From Bacilli bacterium (GTDB lineage Bacteria > Bacillota_I > Bacilli_A > RFN20 > CAG-826): DNA of 15,777 nucleotides. The stretch lies in the NCBI GenBank assembly GCA_016302065.1, contig JAEDOI010000022.1, forward strand, positions 1-15,777, in the 5' to 3' direction. This document shows, piece by piece, positions 1 through 7,230 of the stretch. A program made the translations under genes and the position numbers. Positions within the stretch are counted from its first letter, which is position 1. Each line of letters begins with the position of its first letter. The notes beneath the pieces were generated by a model that saw nothing but the letters and a program-made list of their open reading frames with translations, had not been told where the DNA came from and made no database searches.

Positions 1-2
1 TG

Positions 3-530
3 TTTGATACTAGTAGTACAGCTTCTTATATAGCTGAAGCAGATGCAAGTACTGAAAGCACAACTATTTTAAATGCTTTTAAAGCTTTGAGAGTAAGCAT
101 GGTTAATAGTGGTGCAGGTGATGAACATACTATTATTTGGGCACCATATACTAGTGAAACAACAGTATATTACGTCAATGCTGCTGGCAATCTTAACGAA
201 TCACAGCCTGCAGAAAGTGCTGCTAATGAGGAAGGGTATGAGGCAAGTAATTTAGTTGGAAAATACACAAACTTTGTTAAATCAAATTCCACTAAACCAT
301 TTGGTGATGGATCATCAAAAAAATCTATTGACGATGCACATATTTTATTATCAAAAAAATTATCTACAGCTGTAAGCCCTGTCATTACTTTTACAATATG
401 GTTTGAGGGGTTGGATGCTAACTGTATTAATGGTACTACAGCTACAGGAGTTTCAGATGCAGCTGCACAAGTTGCTAAAAAACTTGTTATGAGTTTCTAT
501 GCTGTTGATTCATCAACATTAGTTGCATAA
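3..530 (+). CDS. Secreted surface protein, C-terminal part (SipW-substrate-like, 5' end outside window)
   Basis: The frame is open from the first bases of the window to the TAA at 528-530, giving 175 residues of a C-terminus; the start lies upstream. An internal TTG at 87 is only a codon of this longer frame. The sequence is rich in Ala, Ser, Thr and Asn and has no membrane helix or sorting motif, as expected of an extracellular protein. About 40 residues before the end is the motif WFEGLDANC, in the same place and spacing as LESNDKEC in the 1305 protein and EGWD in the 2122 and 3146 proteins. In TasA/camelysin-type proteins of low-GC Gram-positives such a hydrophobic-Glu-Gly-x-Asp strand lies near the C-terminus; that family link is from memory of the family, not a search. 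It is probably a matrix or fibre subunit exported through SipW-type processing. A strong terminator (601-638) ends the gene. Confidence 0.7.
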   Translation, partial: FDTSSTASYIAEADASTESTTILNAFKALRVSMVNSGAGDEHTIIWAPYTSETTVYYVNAAGNLNESQPAESAANEEGYEASNLVGKYTNFVKSNSTKPFGDGSSKKSIDDAHILLSKKLSTAVSPVITFTIWFEGLDANCINGTTATGVSDAAAQVAKKLVMSFYAVDSSTLVA

Positions 531-600
531 TTTATAATCAAATTCCTACTATTTCATCTAATATTATTAAAAAATCTTTAATAATTTAGAAAAATAAACT

Positions 601-638
601 AAAATACTACTAGAAGTCATTTTCTAGTAGTATTTTTT
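601..638 (+). terminator. Intrinsic terminator after the first surface protein gene
   Basis: Arms 601-615 and 622-636 are perfectly complementary (15 bp, the core being AATACTACTAGAA) around a 6-base loop, and the 3' arm runs into six T. It lies 71 bases after the stop at 530. A weaker A+T hairpin (563-571 with 577-585) sits just before it. The T tract ends only a few bases before the Shine-Dalgarno site of the next gene. Confidence 0.85.
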
Positions 639-654
639 GTTAGGAGAATAGAAT

Positions 655-1023
655 ATGAAAATAAGTAATAAAACAAAAAAGGTATTATTTATAGCATTAT
701 TTTGTTTAGATATAGCTTTAACCATCGCTTTATTTGTTATTTCAATTGTAATGCTTGCCACAATGCCTAAAGATATGTCAACAATTAGTGGAAATGAAGG
801 AATGATTCAATATTTCCAAAAAAATCCAACTGTTTTCTTAGTTTCTATTGTTATACCTTTATTCTTATTACTATTTGGTAACATTGGAATTCTTGTTTGG
901 TATGTAAAAAGATCAACTAAACCAAAAGAAACTTCATTAAATGAATTAAGTGAAGAAGAAAAAGAAAAATTAAAACAAGAATTAATGAAAGATTTATTAA
1001 ATAAAGAAAAAAATAATGAGTAA
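655..1023 (+). CDS. Small two-helix membrane protein with charged C-terminal tail
   Basis: A 122-residue protein of unknown function. An AGGAGA site at 642-647, 7 bases before the ATG, supports the start. Two hydrophobic helices (about 10-35 and 59-84) are joined by a short polar loop, and a Lys/Arg-rich stretch after the second suggests the tail is cytoplasmic. Residues 94-120 form a highly charged, probably helical tail (core LSEEEKEKLKQEL) that closely matches the last 25 residues of the SipW-type peptidase at 7231 (core LSSEQKEKLKKEL). The shared tail suggests a common partner or a small family of membrane proteins in the same process; this is inference. No promoter is obvious between the terminator at 601-638 and the gene, so it may be made by readthrough of that terminator. 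The gene has its own terminator at 1029-1055. Confidence 0.7.
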   Translation: MKISNKTKKVLFIALFCLDIALTIALFVISIVMLATMPKDMSTISGNEGMIQYFQKNPTVFLVSIVIPLFLLLFGNIGILVWYVKRSTKPKETSLNELSEEEKEKLKQELMKDLLNKEKNNE

Positions 1024-1028
1024 ATACT

Positions 1029-1055
1029 AAATTGGTTCACATGAACCAATTTTTT
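1029..1055 (+). terminator. Intrinsic terminator after the small membrane protein gene
   Basis: ATTGGTTCA (1031-1039) and TGAACCAAT (1042-1050) are perfect complements, extended to 11 bp by AA/TT; the real loop is ACAT. Six T follow (1050-1055). It separates the upstream gene from the promoter of the riboswitch operon, whose -35 box starts two bases later. Confidence 0.85.
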
Positions 1056-1056
1056 A

Positions 1057-1085
1057 TTGTCTTTTTTTCTAATATTATTTATAAT
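1057..1085 (+). promoter_or_regulatory. Sigma-A promoter of the riboswitch operon
   Basis: A perfect -10 box TATAAT (1080-1085) lies 17 bases after a -35 box TTGTCT (1057-1062, 4 of 6 consensus). Transcription should start near 1091-1093, only a few bases before the aptamer, as at the second riboswitch near 15399. Confidence 0.7.
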
Positions 1086-1096
1086 TTACCTGTAAA

Positions 1097-1158
1097 AAGC
1101 AAAACTAAAGGGATTTAGTGACGCAAAACTATAGGGACTAGTAAGTTAGCCAGTTGCC
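1097..1158 (+). promoter_or_regulatory. Cyclic-di-GMP-I (GEMM-I) riboswitch aptamer, copy 1
   Basis: The segment carries the conserved GEMM-I elements in order: GCAAA; hairpin ACTAAA(1104-1109)-GGGA-TTTAGT(1114-1119) with a GNRA tetraloop; GACGCAAA (1120-1127); and a second hairpin closed by AACT(1127-1130)/AGTT(1152-1155) that contains TAGGG and ends in TAGCCAGTTGCC. In known GEMM-I RNAs the GNRA loop docks into the second hairpin and cyclic-di-GMP binds between the two. A second copy at 15416 shows a compensatory change in the first stem (A1108-T1115 here, G15427-C15434 there), which supports the fold. No clear P1 5' strand is seen, consistent with transcription starting right at the aptamer. 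The operon it leads encodes cyclic-di-GMP enzymes. Confidence 0.92.
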
Positions 1159-1213
1159 TTGTGGGTAAAGAAAGTAAAAACCCAATTGATTTGATAGGTG
1201 ATTGGCATTTTTT
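1149..1213 (+). terminator. Riboswitch-controlled intrinsic terminator (expression platform)
   Basis: GCCAGTTGCC (1149-1158), the 3' end of the aptamer, can pair over 10 bases with GGTGATTGGC (1197-1206): seven Watson-Crick and three G-U pairs. Six T follow (1208-1213). Inside the large loop a smaller stem, TGGGT (1162-1166) with ACCCA (1180-1184), can stack. The terminator and the aptamer need the same bases, including AGTT 1152-1155 that closes the second aptamer hairpin. Ligand binding should therefore block termination and turn the operon ON; this direction is inferred from base pairing. Confidence 0.8.
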
Positions 1214-1250
1214 ATTTCTATTATCTTAGGACATACATAATACATGTTTA

Positions 1251-1290
1251 TATTTAATGAACTATGTATATTTCATTAAATAATATTTTT
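1251..1290 (+). repeat. Inverted repeat in the leader of the operon, possibly a second terminator
   Basis: TATTTAATGAA (1251-1261) and TTCATTAAATA (1272-1282) are perfect 11-base complements around a 10-base loop, followed by TAATATTTTT. It lies after the riboswitch terminator and 15 bases before the first Shine-Dalgarno region. It could be a weak terminator, an RNA-stabilising hairpin or a protein site. It is all A+T except two G/C pairs, so its stability is modest. Confidence 0.4.
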
Positions 1291-1304
1291 GAATAGGTTT
1301 AAAG

Positions 1305-2132
1305 ATGGTTGATTTAAAATACTTAAAAAAGAAAAGAACTAAGAAAGTAGCCTCCATTGTAACTTTAGTAACTGGAGTTTTATTAATTCCTTTTATGTTA
1401 TTATCTTTCATGGGTAGAGATATTGGTCATTTTACAATTGGACTTAAGAATTCTAATGTTAAGTTAGCATTATCTACAGATATTGATTTTAAAGAATCAA
1501 CAACTTTTATGTCTTTAGATAAACTTCCTCCTTATACTCCATATACTATTGAAGCTTTAAATAGTGTTAGTGATGTAGTTCTTGATGATCCAAGTAGTAA
1601 CGATACTATTGGAAAGAAAACTAATCCATATACTAATACTGATGAGTATTTATATTTCTTTAAATATACTTTTTATTTAAAGAATGTTGGAGATGTTAAT
1701 GCTTCTTATAATTTTAAATTCTCTATTGTAGATAACAAAAGACCAAGTAATGTCAATTATTCACTTGATGATATTTTACGTGTTAGATTTTATGAAAACT
1801 CTAACTTAAGTGAACATAACTATGTTACATATGCTAAAGAAGGAATTACTCCTCATTTTAATGAAGGAAGCATTGAGCCTTTTTATAATACTTGTGTAAA
1901 TAAGGAGACAGGTTCTTTTTGTGATGAATATGGTTTTGCTACTAATTTTGAAAGTGAAACTATTATTTTAAGTAATGATATTAACCATTTTAAAATTGGG
2001 GATGTTACCCGTTATACCGTCGTTCTTTACCTCGAAAGCAATGACAAAGAATGTGATGGTGAGATGCCTGATGAAACTTATCTCAAATTAGCTATTAATA
2101 TCGAAGCGTTTGAGGAAGTAAATGAAGAATAA
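1305..2132 (+). CDS. TasA/camelysin-like secreted or membrane-anchored surface protein
   Basis: First gene of the riboswitch operon, 275 residues. A Lys/Arg-rich start is followed by one hydrophobic helix (about 15-36), a signal peptide or anchor; the rest is extracellular and beta-rich. Residues 122-140 (FYLKNVGDVNASYNFKF) resemble the 'N-x-G-D-hydrophobic-A-x-Y' strand of TasA/CalY-type proteins, and LESNDKEC (243-250) has the spacing of the FEGLDANC motif in the first protein of the window. Unlike its two followers it lacks the Ala-Trp-Tyr after the helix. The start has only a modest upstream site (TAGG and AAAG), but it puts the charged N-terminus and helix in the right order. The 3' end overlaps the next gene by 11 bases, so translation is probably coupled. 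Function is inferred: a minor or anchoring matrix subunit. Confidence 0.7.
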   Translation: MVDLKYLKKKRTKKVASIVTLVTGVLLIPFMLLSFMGRDIGHFTIGLKNSNVKLALSTDIDFKESTTFMSLDKLPPYTPYTIEALNSVSDVVLDDPSSNDTIGKKTNPYTNTDEYLYFFKYTFYLKNVGDVNASYNFKFSIVDNKRPSNVNYSLDDILRVRFYENSNLSEHNYVTYAKEGITPHFNEGSIEPFYNTCVNKETGSFCDEYGFATNFESETIILSNDINHFKIGDVTRYTVVLYLESNDKECDGEMPDETYLKLAINIEAFEEVNEE

Positions 2133-3153
2133 AGAAATATTTTTACCTTTATTATCAATTGTTATTTGTATTTTACTTGTAAGTAGTTTTGGTGCTACTT
2201 TTGCTTGGTATCAATATTCAAGCAATGTCTATCTTAAATATGATGGAACAAGTATTGGAAATACAATGCTTTTTGATATTGGATTAAGAAGCAATGTAGA
2301 ACTAACTGAAGCAAGTAACTATAATATGGTAAAAGATGAAAATGATGATTCCATTTATTGGTGCAATGGAGGAATCAGTAAAGATATTGCTTCATATTAC
2401 TTAACAGCAAACGGTTATGCTACAAATGAAGTTAATGGTGTTACAAGTGGAGCATATTTAACAGATGGACAATTTTTATTAAAGAGAGCTCCATATTATA
2501 ATGAAAACTACTTTGATAATTTTTCTAGACCAATAGCAGCTTTAAAAAGAGATTATTCTCATTTTGACTTGGTGTTTAAAGCTAGCAAGGTAAGTGGAGA
2601 TAATATATCTTCTATTAATAATGGAGATATTATTCTTTCTAATATTGAACTTGATTCTTTAGGAGATATTAAGAATTCTATTAGGATTCATTTTCAAAAT
2701 GAATCTTCTAATTTTATCTTTAATCCTTCTAAACTCGAAGATGGAAAAGATACAGTTGGTGGACTTCTTGATTTAAATAAAGATGGTCTATATGATTACA
2801 ATACTTTTACTAATAAAGAAATAGTATATGGAGAAACTGAAACTATTAAATATAAAAATAGTGTTACAACTGATGGTATAGATGTTGGTGAATATGATGG
2901 AAATTCATTTACATCAAGTCATAAAAATGGTGTATATGGAATTGACGAAAATGAAACTAAATTTAAAACTTCTTCATATTTAGGTTTTGATTCTGTTGTT
3001 AGTAATAAGAAAGTAGTTAGTAGTATTGATAATTCTACTTCTATTGCAAGTCTAAGTTTAGATATTTATTTAGAAGGTTGGGATCTATCTTTTATTGATA
3101 AAGAGATGAATCATTTGTTTAGTTTAAATTTGGAGTTTGAAATAAATGAATAA
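2122..3153 (+). CDS. Secreted surface protein A of a paralogous pair (SipW-substrate-like)
   Basis: A 343-residue protein with an N-terminal hydrophobic segment (about 6-27) ending in ATFAWYQYS, a plausible signal peptide with cleavage near Ala28. The same Ala-Trp-aromatic/aliphatic motif at residues 28-31 recurs in the 3146 and 15492 proteins. Residues 217-225 (DLNKDGLYD) have acidic or Asn residues at positions 1, 3, 5 and 9, like a calcium-binding EF-hand or dockerin loop. LEGWD (317-321) lies in the C-terminal strand. It is clearly related to the 3146 protein over the second half (NSIRI/NSLRI, the Asp loop, LDIYLEGWD/LDIYIEGWD). GAGGAAG at 2112-2118 is a good ribosome site. Probably an extracellular fibre or matrix component exported by Sec and cut by the SipW-type peptidase of the operon; that link is inference. 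Confidence 0.7.
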   Translation: MKNKEIFLPLLSIVICILLVSSFGATFAWYQYSSNVYLKYDGTSIGNTMLFDIGLRSNVELTEASNYNMVKDENDDSIYWCNGGISKDIASYYLTANGYATNEVNGVTSGAYLTDGQFLLKRAPYYNENYFDNFSRPIAALKRDYSHFDLVFKASKVSGDNISSINNGDIILSNIELDSLGDIKNSIRIHFQNESSNFIFNPSKLEDGKDTVGGLLDLNKDGLYDYNTFTNKEIVYGETETIKYKNSVTTDGIDVGEYDGNSFTSSHKNGVYGIDENETKFKTSSYLGFDSVVSNKKVVSSIDNSTSIASLSLDIYLEGWDLSFIDKEMNHLFSLNLEFEINE

Positions 3154-4213
3154 TAAATATAGTAAGATTATTATTCCTTTACTAAGTGTTACTTCAATTG
3201 TTCTTTTATCAAGTATTAGTATTTCCTTAGCTTGGTATGCTACTGGAAATAGCCTTACTATTGATAATATGAAGGTAACTTTAGCAAGTGAACCAGCTCT
3301 TGAAATTGGAATAAAAAATGATAATCAAGATATCATTTTTTATAAAAATGAAGTACCCAACACTGCTATTGAAAATAAAATAGTAAAAGAATTTGAACCA
3401 GTATCTTCAATGTATTGTTCTTCTTGGATTAATAACAAAGAAAATAATCCTACTTTTTATTCAAAATATACTAAAGCTAAAAAAAATGATACTTCGACTT
3501 TTAAAAAGACAAATAAAGCAAGAAGTGGATATTTTGAATTAGAATTTTATCTTAAATCTGATAGAGATATATTTGTAACTCTTGATGAAAGTAGTTATTT
3601 AAAAGCAAATAAAGATATTAATAAAAATAAAGCTAATCAACTTACTTCAACGTATTTAGGTTTAAGTAAAGAACAAATTGAAACAAACCTAAATAATATT
3701 GAAAATAGTTTAAGAATAAGTTTATTAGAAGATAGTAGTGATTATAAATTTAATATTATTGATCCAAAAAAAGATATAGATACTCCTTATTTTGGAATAT
3801 TAGATTTAAATAATGATCATTATTATGATTCTTATGTAACAGTTGATAATAAGAAGCAAGAATTTCTCTTTGGAGAATATTATAATGATGAAAAGATAGT
3901 TTATAAATATAATGATGTAGAAAATGAAATAACTGATTTTAATACGTTTAGTGCTAAACATGAAGCAAATAGTTATAGTGTAGATTTAGCAACTAGTATA
4001 GAAAATGGACTAACAGTAAATTATGAAAATAGTGTTAGTTTAAGTGAAGTAACTTCTAATTTAGAATTTATTAAACTTGAAGCCTTCAAAGAAAAAAGAT
4101 TTGTATTAGATATATATATTGAAGGATGGGATAAAGATAACATCACTTTAGTTGAGTTTGGGGCATTTACTAGTTTAATTAAATTTAAAGTTACAAAGGA
4201 GAATTTATTATGA
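3146..4213 (+). CDS. Secreted surface protein B of a paralogous pair (SipW-substrate-like)
   Basis: A 355-residue protein, paralogue of the 2122 protein, starting 8 bases inside it. The signal segment (about 8-28) ends in ISLAWYATG. The mature part holds an Asp-loop DLNNDHYYD (220-228) aligned with the loop of its paralogue, again with residues 1, 3, 5 and 9 suited to calcium, and IEGWD (325-329) close to the C-terminus. The middle is rich in Lys, Asn and Asp and differs from the paralogue, suggesting an old duplication with separate roles, for example two subunits of one fibre. A GGAG lies before the start, within the upstream gene. The stop TGA overlaps the start of the ATPase gene (ATGA), showing tight coupling to it. 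Confidence 0.7.
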   Translation: MNNKYSKIIIPLLSVTSIVLLSSISISLAWYATGNSLTIDNMKVTLASEPALEIGIKNDNQDIIFYKNEVPNTAIENKIVKEFEPVSSMYCSSWINNKENNPTFYSKYTKAKKNDTSTFKKTNKARSGYFELEFYLKSDRDIFVTLDESSYLKANKDINKNKANQLTSTYLGLSKEQIETNLNNIENSLRISLLEDSSDYKFNIIDPKKDIDTPYFGILDLNNDHYYDSYVTVDNKKQEFLFGEYYNDEKIVYKYNDVENEITDFNTFSAKHEANSYSVDLATSIENGLTVNYENSVSLSEVTSNLEFIKLEAFKEKRFVLDIYIEGWDKDNITLVEFGAFTSLIKFKVTKENLL

Positions 4214-5733
4214 GTGAATATTTTGAATATTTAAGATTGATGCTTGAAGCATTCTTTAAGGATTTTGGTATTTTCTTTAAAGATGTTTTTGCTTCTCCTT
4301 GGGAAAAAGTTGGAAGTAATGTCAGTCACTATAATGAATTATTTGCAACGTATTCAGCTAATTTTGGATTTTGGGGTTGGTTTTTCTTTGTTTTATTTAT
4401 TTTAATTTTTACAGCTTTTATTGGTGGACTTTGTTTTTTAATTTTCTTAGGTTTAAGAAAATATATTAGATTTGTCAAAAAAGAAATTAGTAAAGATAAA
4501 TTAGAGGAAACAATTGAAAGATTAAATTACGAACTATTTAATGCAATTAAAGAAAAAGATAAAATATTAGCTTTAAAGGTTGGAGAACTTGGTTATAAAC
4601 CAACTGAAAAAGAAAAAGAAGAAGCAAAAGAAGTTATTGATGAAGTAAATTCAAGATTTCCTAAACTTACTTATGTTGATCATCAATATAAAGATTTTGA
4701 TAACAACATTGCCGATATTGAAGGTTTAACTCTTGAAGAAATTTGTACCTCATTTAGAAATTTTGCAGCTAGTCAGCTCCATCTTTATTATACGATTGAT
4801 ACTATTAGACAATTATTTGCTGGTATGGCTACTAGTAAACTTATAATTTTAGAAGGTATCTCTGGTACTGGTAAAACTTCTCTTCCTTATGCTATGGGTA
4901 AATTCTTTAATTTTGATGCTAATATTTGCTCAGTTCAACCATCATGGAAAGATAGAAGTGAACTTATTGGATACTATAACGAATTCACTAAGAAGTTTAA
5001 TGAAACAGAATTCTTAAAAGCTTTATATACATCAATTTATAGAAAAGATGTTAACTTAATAGTTCTAGATGAAATGAACCTTGCTCGTATTGAGTATTAT
5101 TTTGCAGAGTTCCTTTCCGTTATGGAAATGCCAAATGTCAACGAATGGAAAATTGAATTAATTAACTCTTATTCTGATACTGATCCAAAATTTGTTCAAA
5201 ATGGTAAAATATTGATTCCTCAAAATGTTATATTCTTTGGAACAGCAAATAACGATGACTCAACATTTACAATTTCTGATAAAGTTTATGACCGTGCTAT
5301 TTCACTATTCTTTGATAATAAAGGTATTCCTTTTGAAGCTGATATTCAAGAAAGCATTAATTTAAATTATGATCAACTTGAAAGATTATATAAAGAAGCT
5401 CAAGAAAATTATCCAGTAAGTGAAAAATTGCTCGATAAATTTGCTGAACTTGATGATTTCGTAATTGCTAAATTTAAACTTGCCTTTGGTAACCGTATTT
5501 TAAAACAATTAAAGATTTTCATTCCTACATATGTTGCATGTGGTGGAACTGATTTAGATGGTTTAGATTTTATTTTCACAAATAAAATCTTAAAGAAATT
5601 TGAATCATTAAATATTGCTTTCTTAAGAGATGAATTAAAACAATTAAATACTAAATTAGATACTCTTTTTGGTAAAGGTTCATTTAAGATGGCTCATAAA
5701 TATATCGATAACTTAATTAAGATGGCTCAATAA
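4210..5733 (+). CDS. Membrane-anchored McrB-like AAA+ ATPase
   Basis: A 507-residue protein with one or two tightly packed membrane segments at about 54-83, a charged linker (88-145), then an AAA+ domain. Visible motifs: Walker A GISGTGKT (216-223); QPSWKDRSELIGYYN (243-257), close to the 'P-D/S-W-x-D-x-x-x-L-x-G-Y-Y-N' segment of the McrB family; Walker B LIVLDEMNLAR (283-293); a sensor-like GTANNDD (344-350); and a possible arginine finger DKVYDRA (357-363). Family members are GTP/ATP-driven ring motors; McrB drives a McrC nuclease. Here the membrane anchor, the position between secreted proteins and SipW, and the non-nuclease partner at 5736 argue for a motor acting at the membrane, perhaps in export or assembly (inference). 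AAAGGAG (4196-4202) supports the start. Confidence 0.85.
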   Translation: MSEYFEYLRLMLEAFFKDFGIFFKDVFASPWEKVGSNVSHYNELFATYSANFGFWGWFFFVLFILIFTAFIGGLCFLIFLGLRKYIRFVKKEISKDKLEETIERLNYELFNAIKEKDKILALKVGELGYKPTEKEKEEAKEVIDEVNSRFPKLTYVDHQYKDFDNNIADIEGLTLEEICTSFRNFAASQLHLYYTIDTIRQLFAGMATSKLIILEGISGTGKTSLPYAMGKFFNFDANICSVQPSWKDRSELIGYYNEFTKKFNETEFLKALYTSIYRKDVNLIVLDEMNLARIEYYFAEFLSVMEMPNVNEWKIELINSYSDTDPKFVQNGKILIPQNVIFFGTANNDDSTFTISDKVYDRAISLFFDNKGIPFEADIQESINLNYDQLERLYKEAQENYPVSEKLLDKFAELDDFVIAKFKLAFGNRILKQLKIFIPTYVACGGTDLDGLDFIFTNKILKKFESLNIAFLRDELKQLNTKLDTLFGKGSFKMAHKYIDNLIKMAQ

Positions 5734-5735
5734 AA

Positions 5736-7226
5736 ATGAAGAAAGAGAATATAGAAAGTAAAGAAGTAGAAATAAAAAAAGTTAAATCAAAAAAGAAAAC
5801 TACTAAGAAAAGAAATATTAAATTAGATATTGAATCTCCTTCTAGTTTTAAAAAAGTAAATAAATTATTGACTACAAGAGTCAATAATTTAAAAAAGAAA
5901 AACAAAGAAGCTAGTTTAATGTTTGAAGGGCTAGAAAATGGTAGTAATTCTTTTTTACGTGTAAAAAGAACAGAAAATACAAACTTTGATTTAACTTGGG
6001 TTAAGATTATTGAAGATACAATTCCTGCTCTTGATGAAATAATCAAAAATCCACGAATTAATACTAAAAATGTTTCTAATATTGTTCCAATTGAACTTGC
6101 TAAAAAGACTAATAGTGAATCAATTAGACATCTTTCTAGTCACTCTCAATTTGTTAAAGAAATCGATAGTGAAGGTAATGTTATACCTAATAAAATTTTA
6201 AATATTGAAACTGAAGATAACTATCTTACATATGAAAATAAATTCATAGCTACTTTAATTAGAAGGTTAGTCTTATTTGTTGAAAAAAGATATGAATATA
6301 TTGAAAAATATTCTCCTTTAAGAGACTATGAAGTTTTATATGTAAAGAATAAATCGATAATTAACGGCATAGAATATACTGTTGAATCTAAGGTTATTTC
6401 TAGTAAGATTAGTGAAAATACTAGCGACAAAGAAGTAGCTTCAACAACATTTATGAAGAAAATCGCTTTCATTCGTAAATATGTTAAATATTTCTATTCA
6501 TCTCCATTTATGAAGATGTTTAAAAATGAAAAAAATGTTAGAAGTCCAATTCTTCAAACTAATATTATTAGAAAAAACCCTCGTTACAGAAAATGTTATG
6601 AACTTTATCGCTTTATTGAAACGTATGATAAATTAGGTGTTAGTTTCTTAATTAAAGAAACATTTGATAAACCTACTGTCGAATTAGAAGAAAAATATAA
6701 AAATTTAGTTTTAGAAAATATTTTAGCTCTTGAAGGAAGTGAAGCTAAAATTCCATTTAAAAAGCGTGAAGTTAAGAAGAATACTCGTATATTAAAATCA
6801 ATTGATGATGATATTTTTACCTTTTATCCTCTTGGAACTGATCCAGAATTTATTAGAATTGATGAAGATTATATCAATTATAAGAGTGGAAAGGTTAAAG
6901 ATTTAAAGAAAAAACCTAAGAAACTTGAAAGAAAATATGATATTGGTAAATATTTATCTAAAGGTAAGATTGATAAAGATAAAGCAAGAAGAGAAGAGTT
7001 GTTAAAAAGAAAGAAACTTGAAGCTCTTGCTTTTGAAAAAGAGCAAAAAGAACTTAAAATTAAAGAAGAAAAAGAAAGAGAAAGACTTAGACTTCTTAAA
7101 CTTAAAGAAGAAGAGAAACGTCGCCTTGATGAACTTGAAAAGGCAAGAACTTTTGTTAAAGAAAGCGCTACAACTGATTTAGAAACAAATATTAATGAGG
7201 AAAATAATAGCGAAAACAACAATTAA
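5736..7226 (+). CDS. DUF2357/McrC-like partner of the ATPase with coiled-coil tail
   Basis: A 496-residue protein beginning 2 bases after the ATPase stop. The N-terminus is very Lys-rich (1-60). The segment ETEDNYLTYENKFIATLIRR (158-177) resembles the conserved 'T-x-D-x-x-E-N-x-F' segment of DUF2357 proteins, and QTNIIRKNPRYRKCYELYRF (274-293) resembles their 'L-x-x-x-P-x-Y-x-x-x-Y' helix; both are recalled, not searched. DUF2357 proteins and McrC pair with McrB-like ATPases. I see no convincing PD-(D/E)xK nuclease after this region. Instead residues 415-475 form a long Lys/Glu-rich helix or coiled coil. There is no membrane helix, so it is cytoplasmic and probably recruited by the membrane ATPase. 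The ribosome site is weak and translation is likely coupled to 4210. Function unknown; an adaptor or regulator of the ATPase is the best guess. Confidence 0.65.
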   Translation: MKKENIESKEVEIKKVKSKKKTTKKRNIKLDIESPSSFKKVNKLLTTRVNNLKKKNKEASLMFEGLENGSNSFLRVKRTENTNFDLTWVKIIEDTIPALDEIIKNPRINTKNVSNIVPIELAKKTNSESIRHLSSHSQFVKEIDSEGNVIPNKILNIETEDNYLTYENKFIATLIRRLVLFVEKRYEYIEKYSPLRDYEVLYVKNKSIINGIEYTVESKVISSKISENTSDKEVASTTFMKKIAFIRKYVKYFYSSPFMKMFKNEKNVRSPILQTNIIRKNPRYRKCYELYRFIETYDKLGVSFLIKETFDKPTVELEEKYKNLVLENILALEGSEAKIPFKKREVKKNTRILKSIDDDIFTFYPLGTDPEFIRIDEDYINYKSGKVKDLKKKPKKLERKYDIGKYLSKGKIDKDKARREELLKRKKLEALAFEKEQKELKIKEEKERERLRLLKLKEEEKRRLDELEKARTFVKESATTDLETNINEENNSENNN

Positions 7227-7230
7227 TTAT

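Noticed and set aside
6878..7222. Reverse-strand reading frames such as this Ser/Leu-rich one, and those at 5717-6046 and 11713-12084
   Set aside because: They are antisense to well-supported genes, have compositions that mirror Lys/Glu-rich coding sequence and have no ribosome sites.
4210..7226. Classical McrBC restriction system
   Set aside because: The ATPase has a membrane anchor, the partner has no nuclease motif that I can see, and the neighbours are secreted proteins and a signal peptidase rather than defence genes.
7195..7230. Upstream ATG at 7195 as start of the signal peptidase
   Set aside because: It would overlap the previous gene by 32 bases, has no ribosome site and adds residues unlike a peptidase N-terminus; ATG 7231 is 4 bases after the previous stop.
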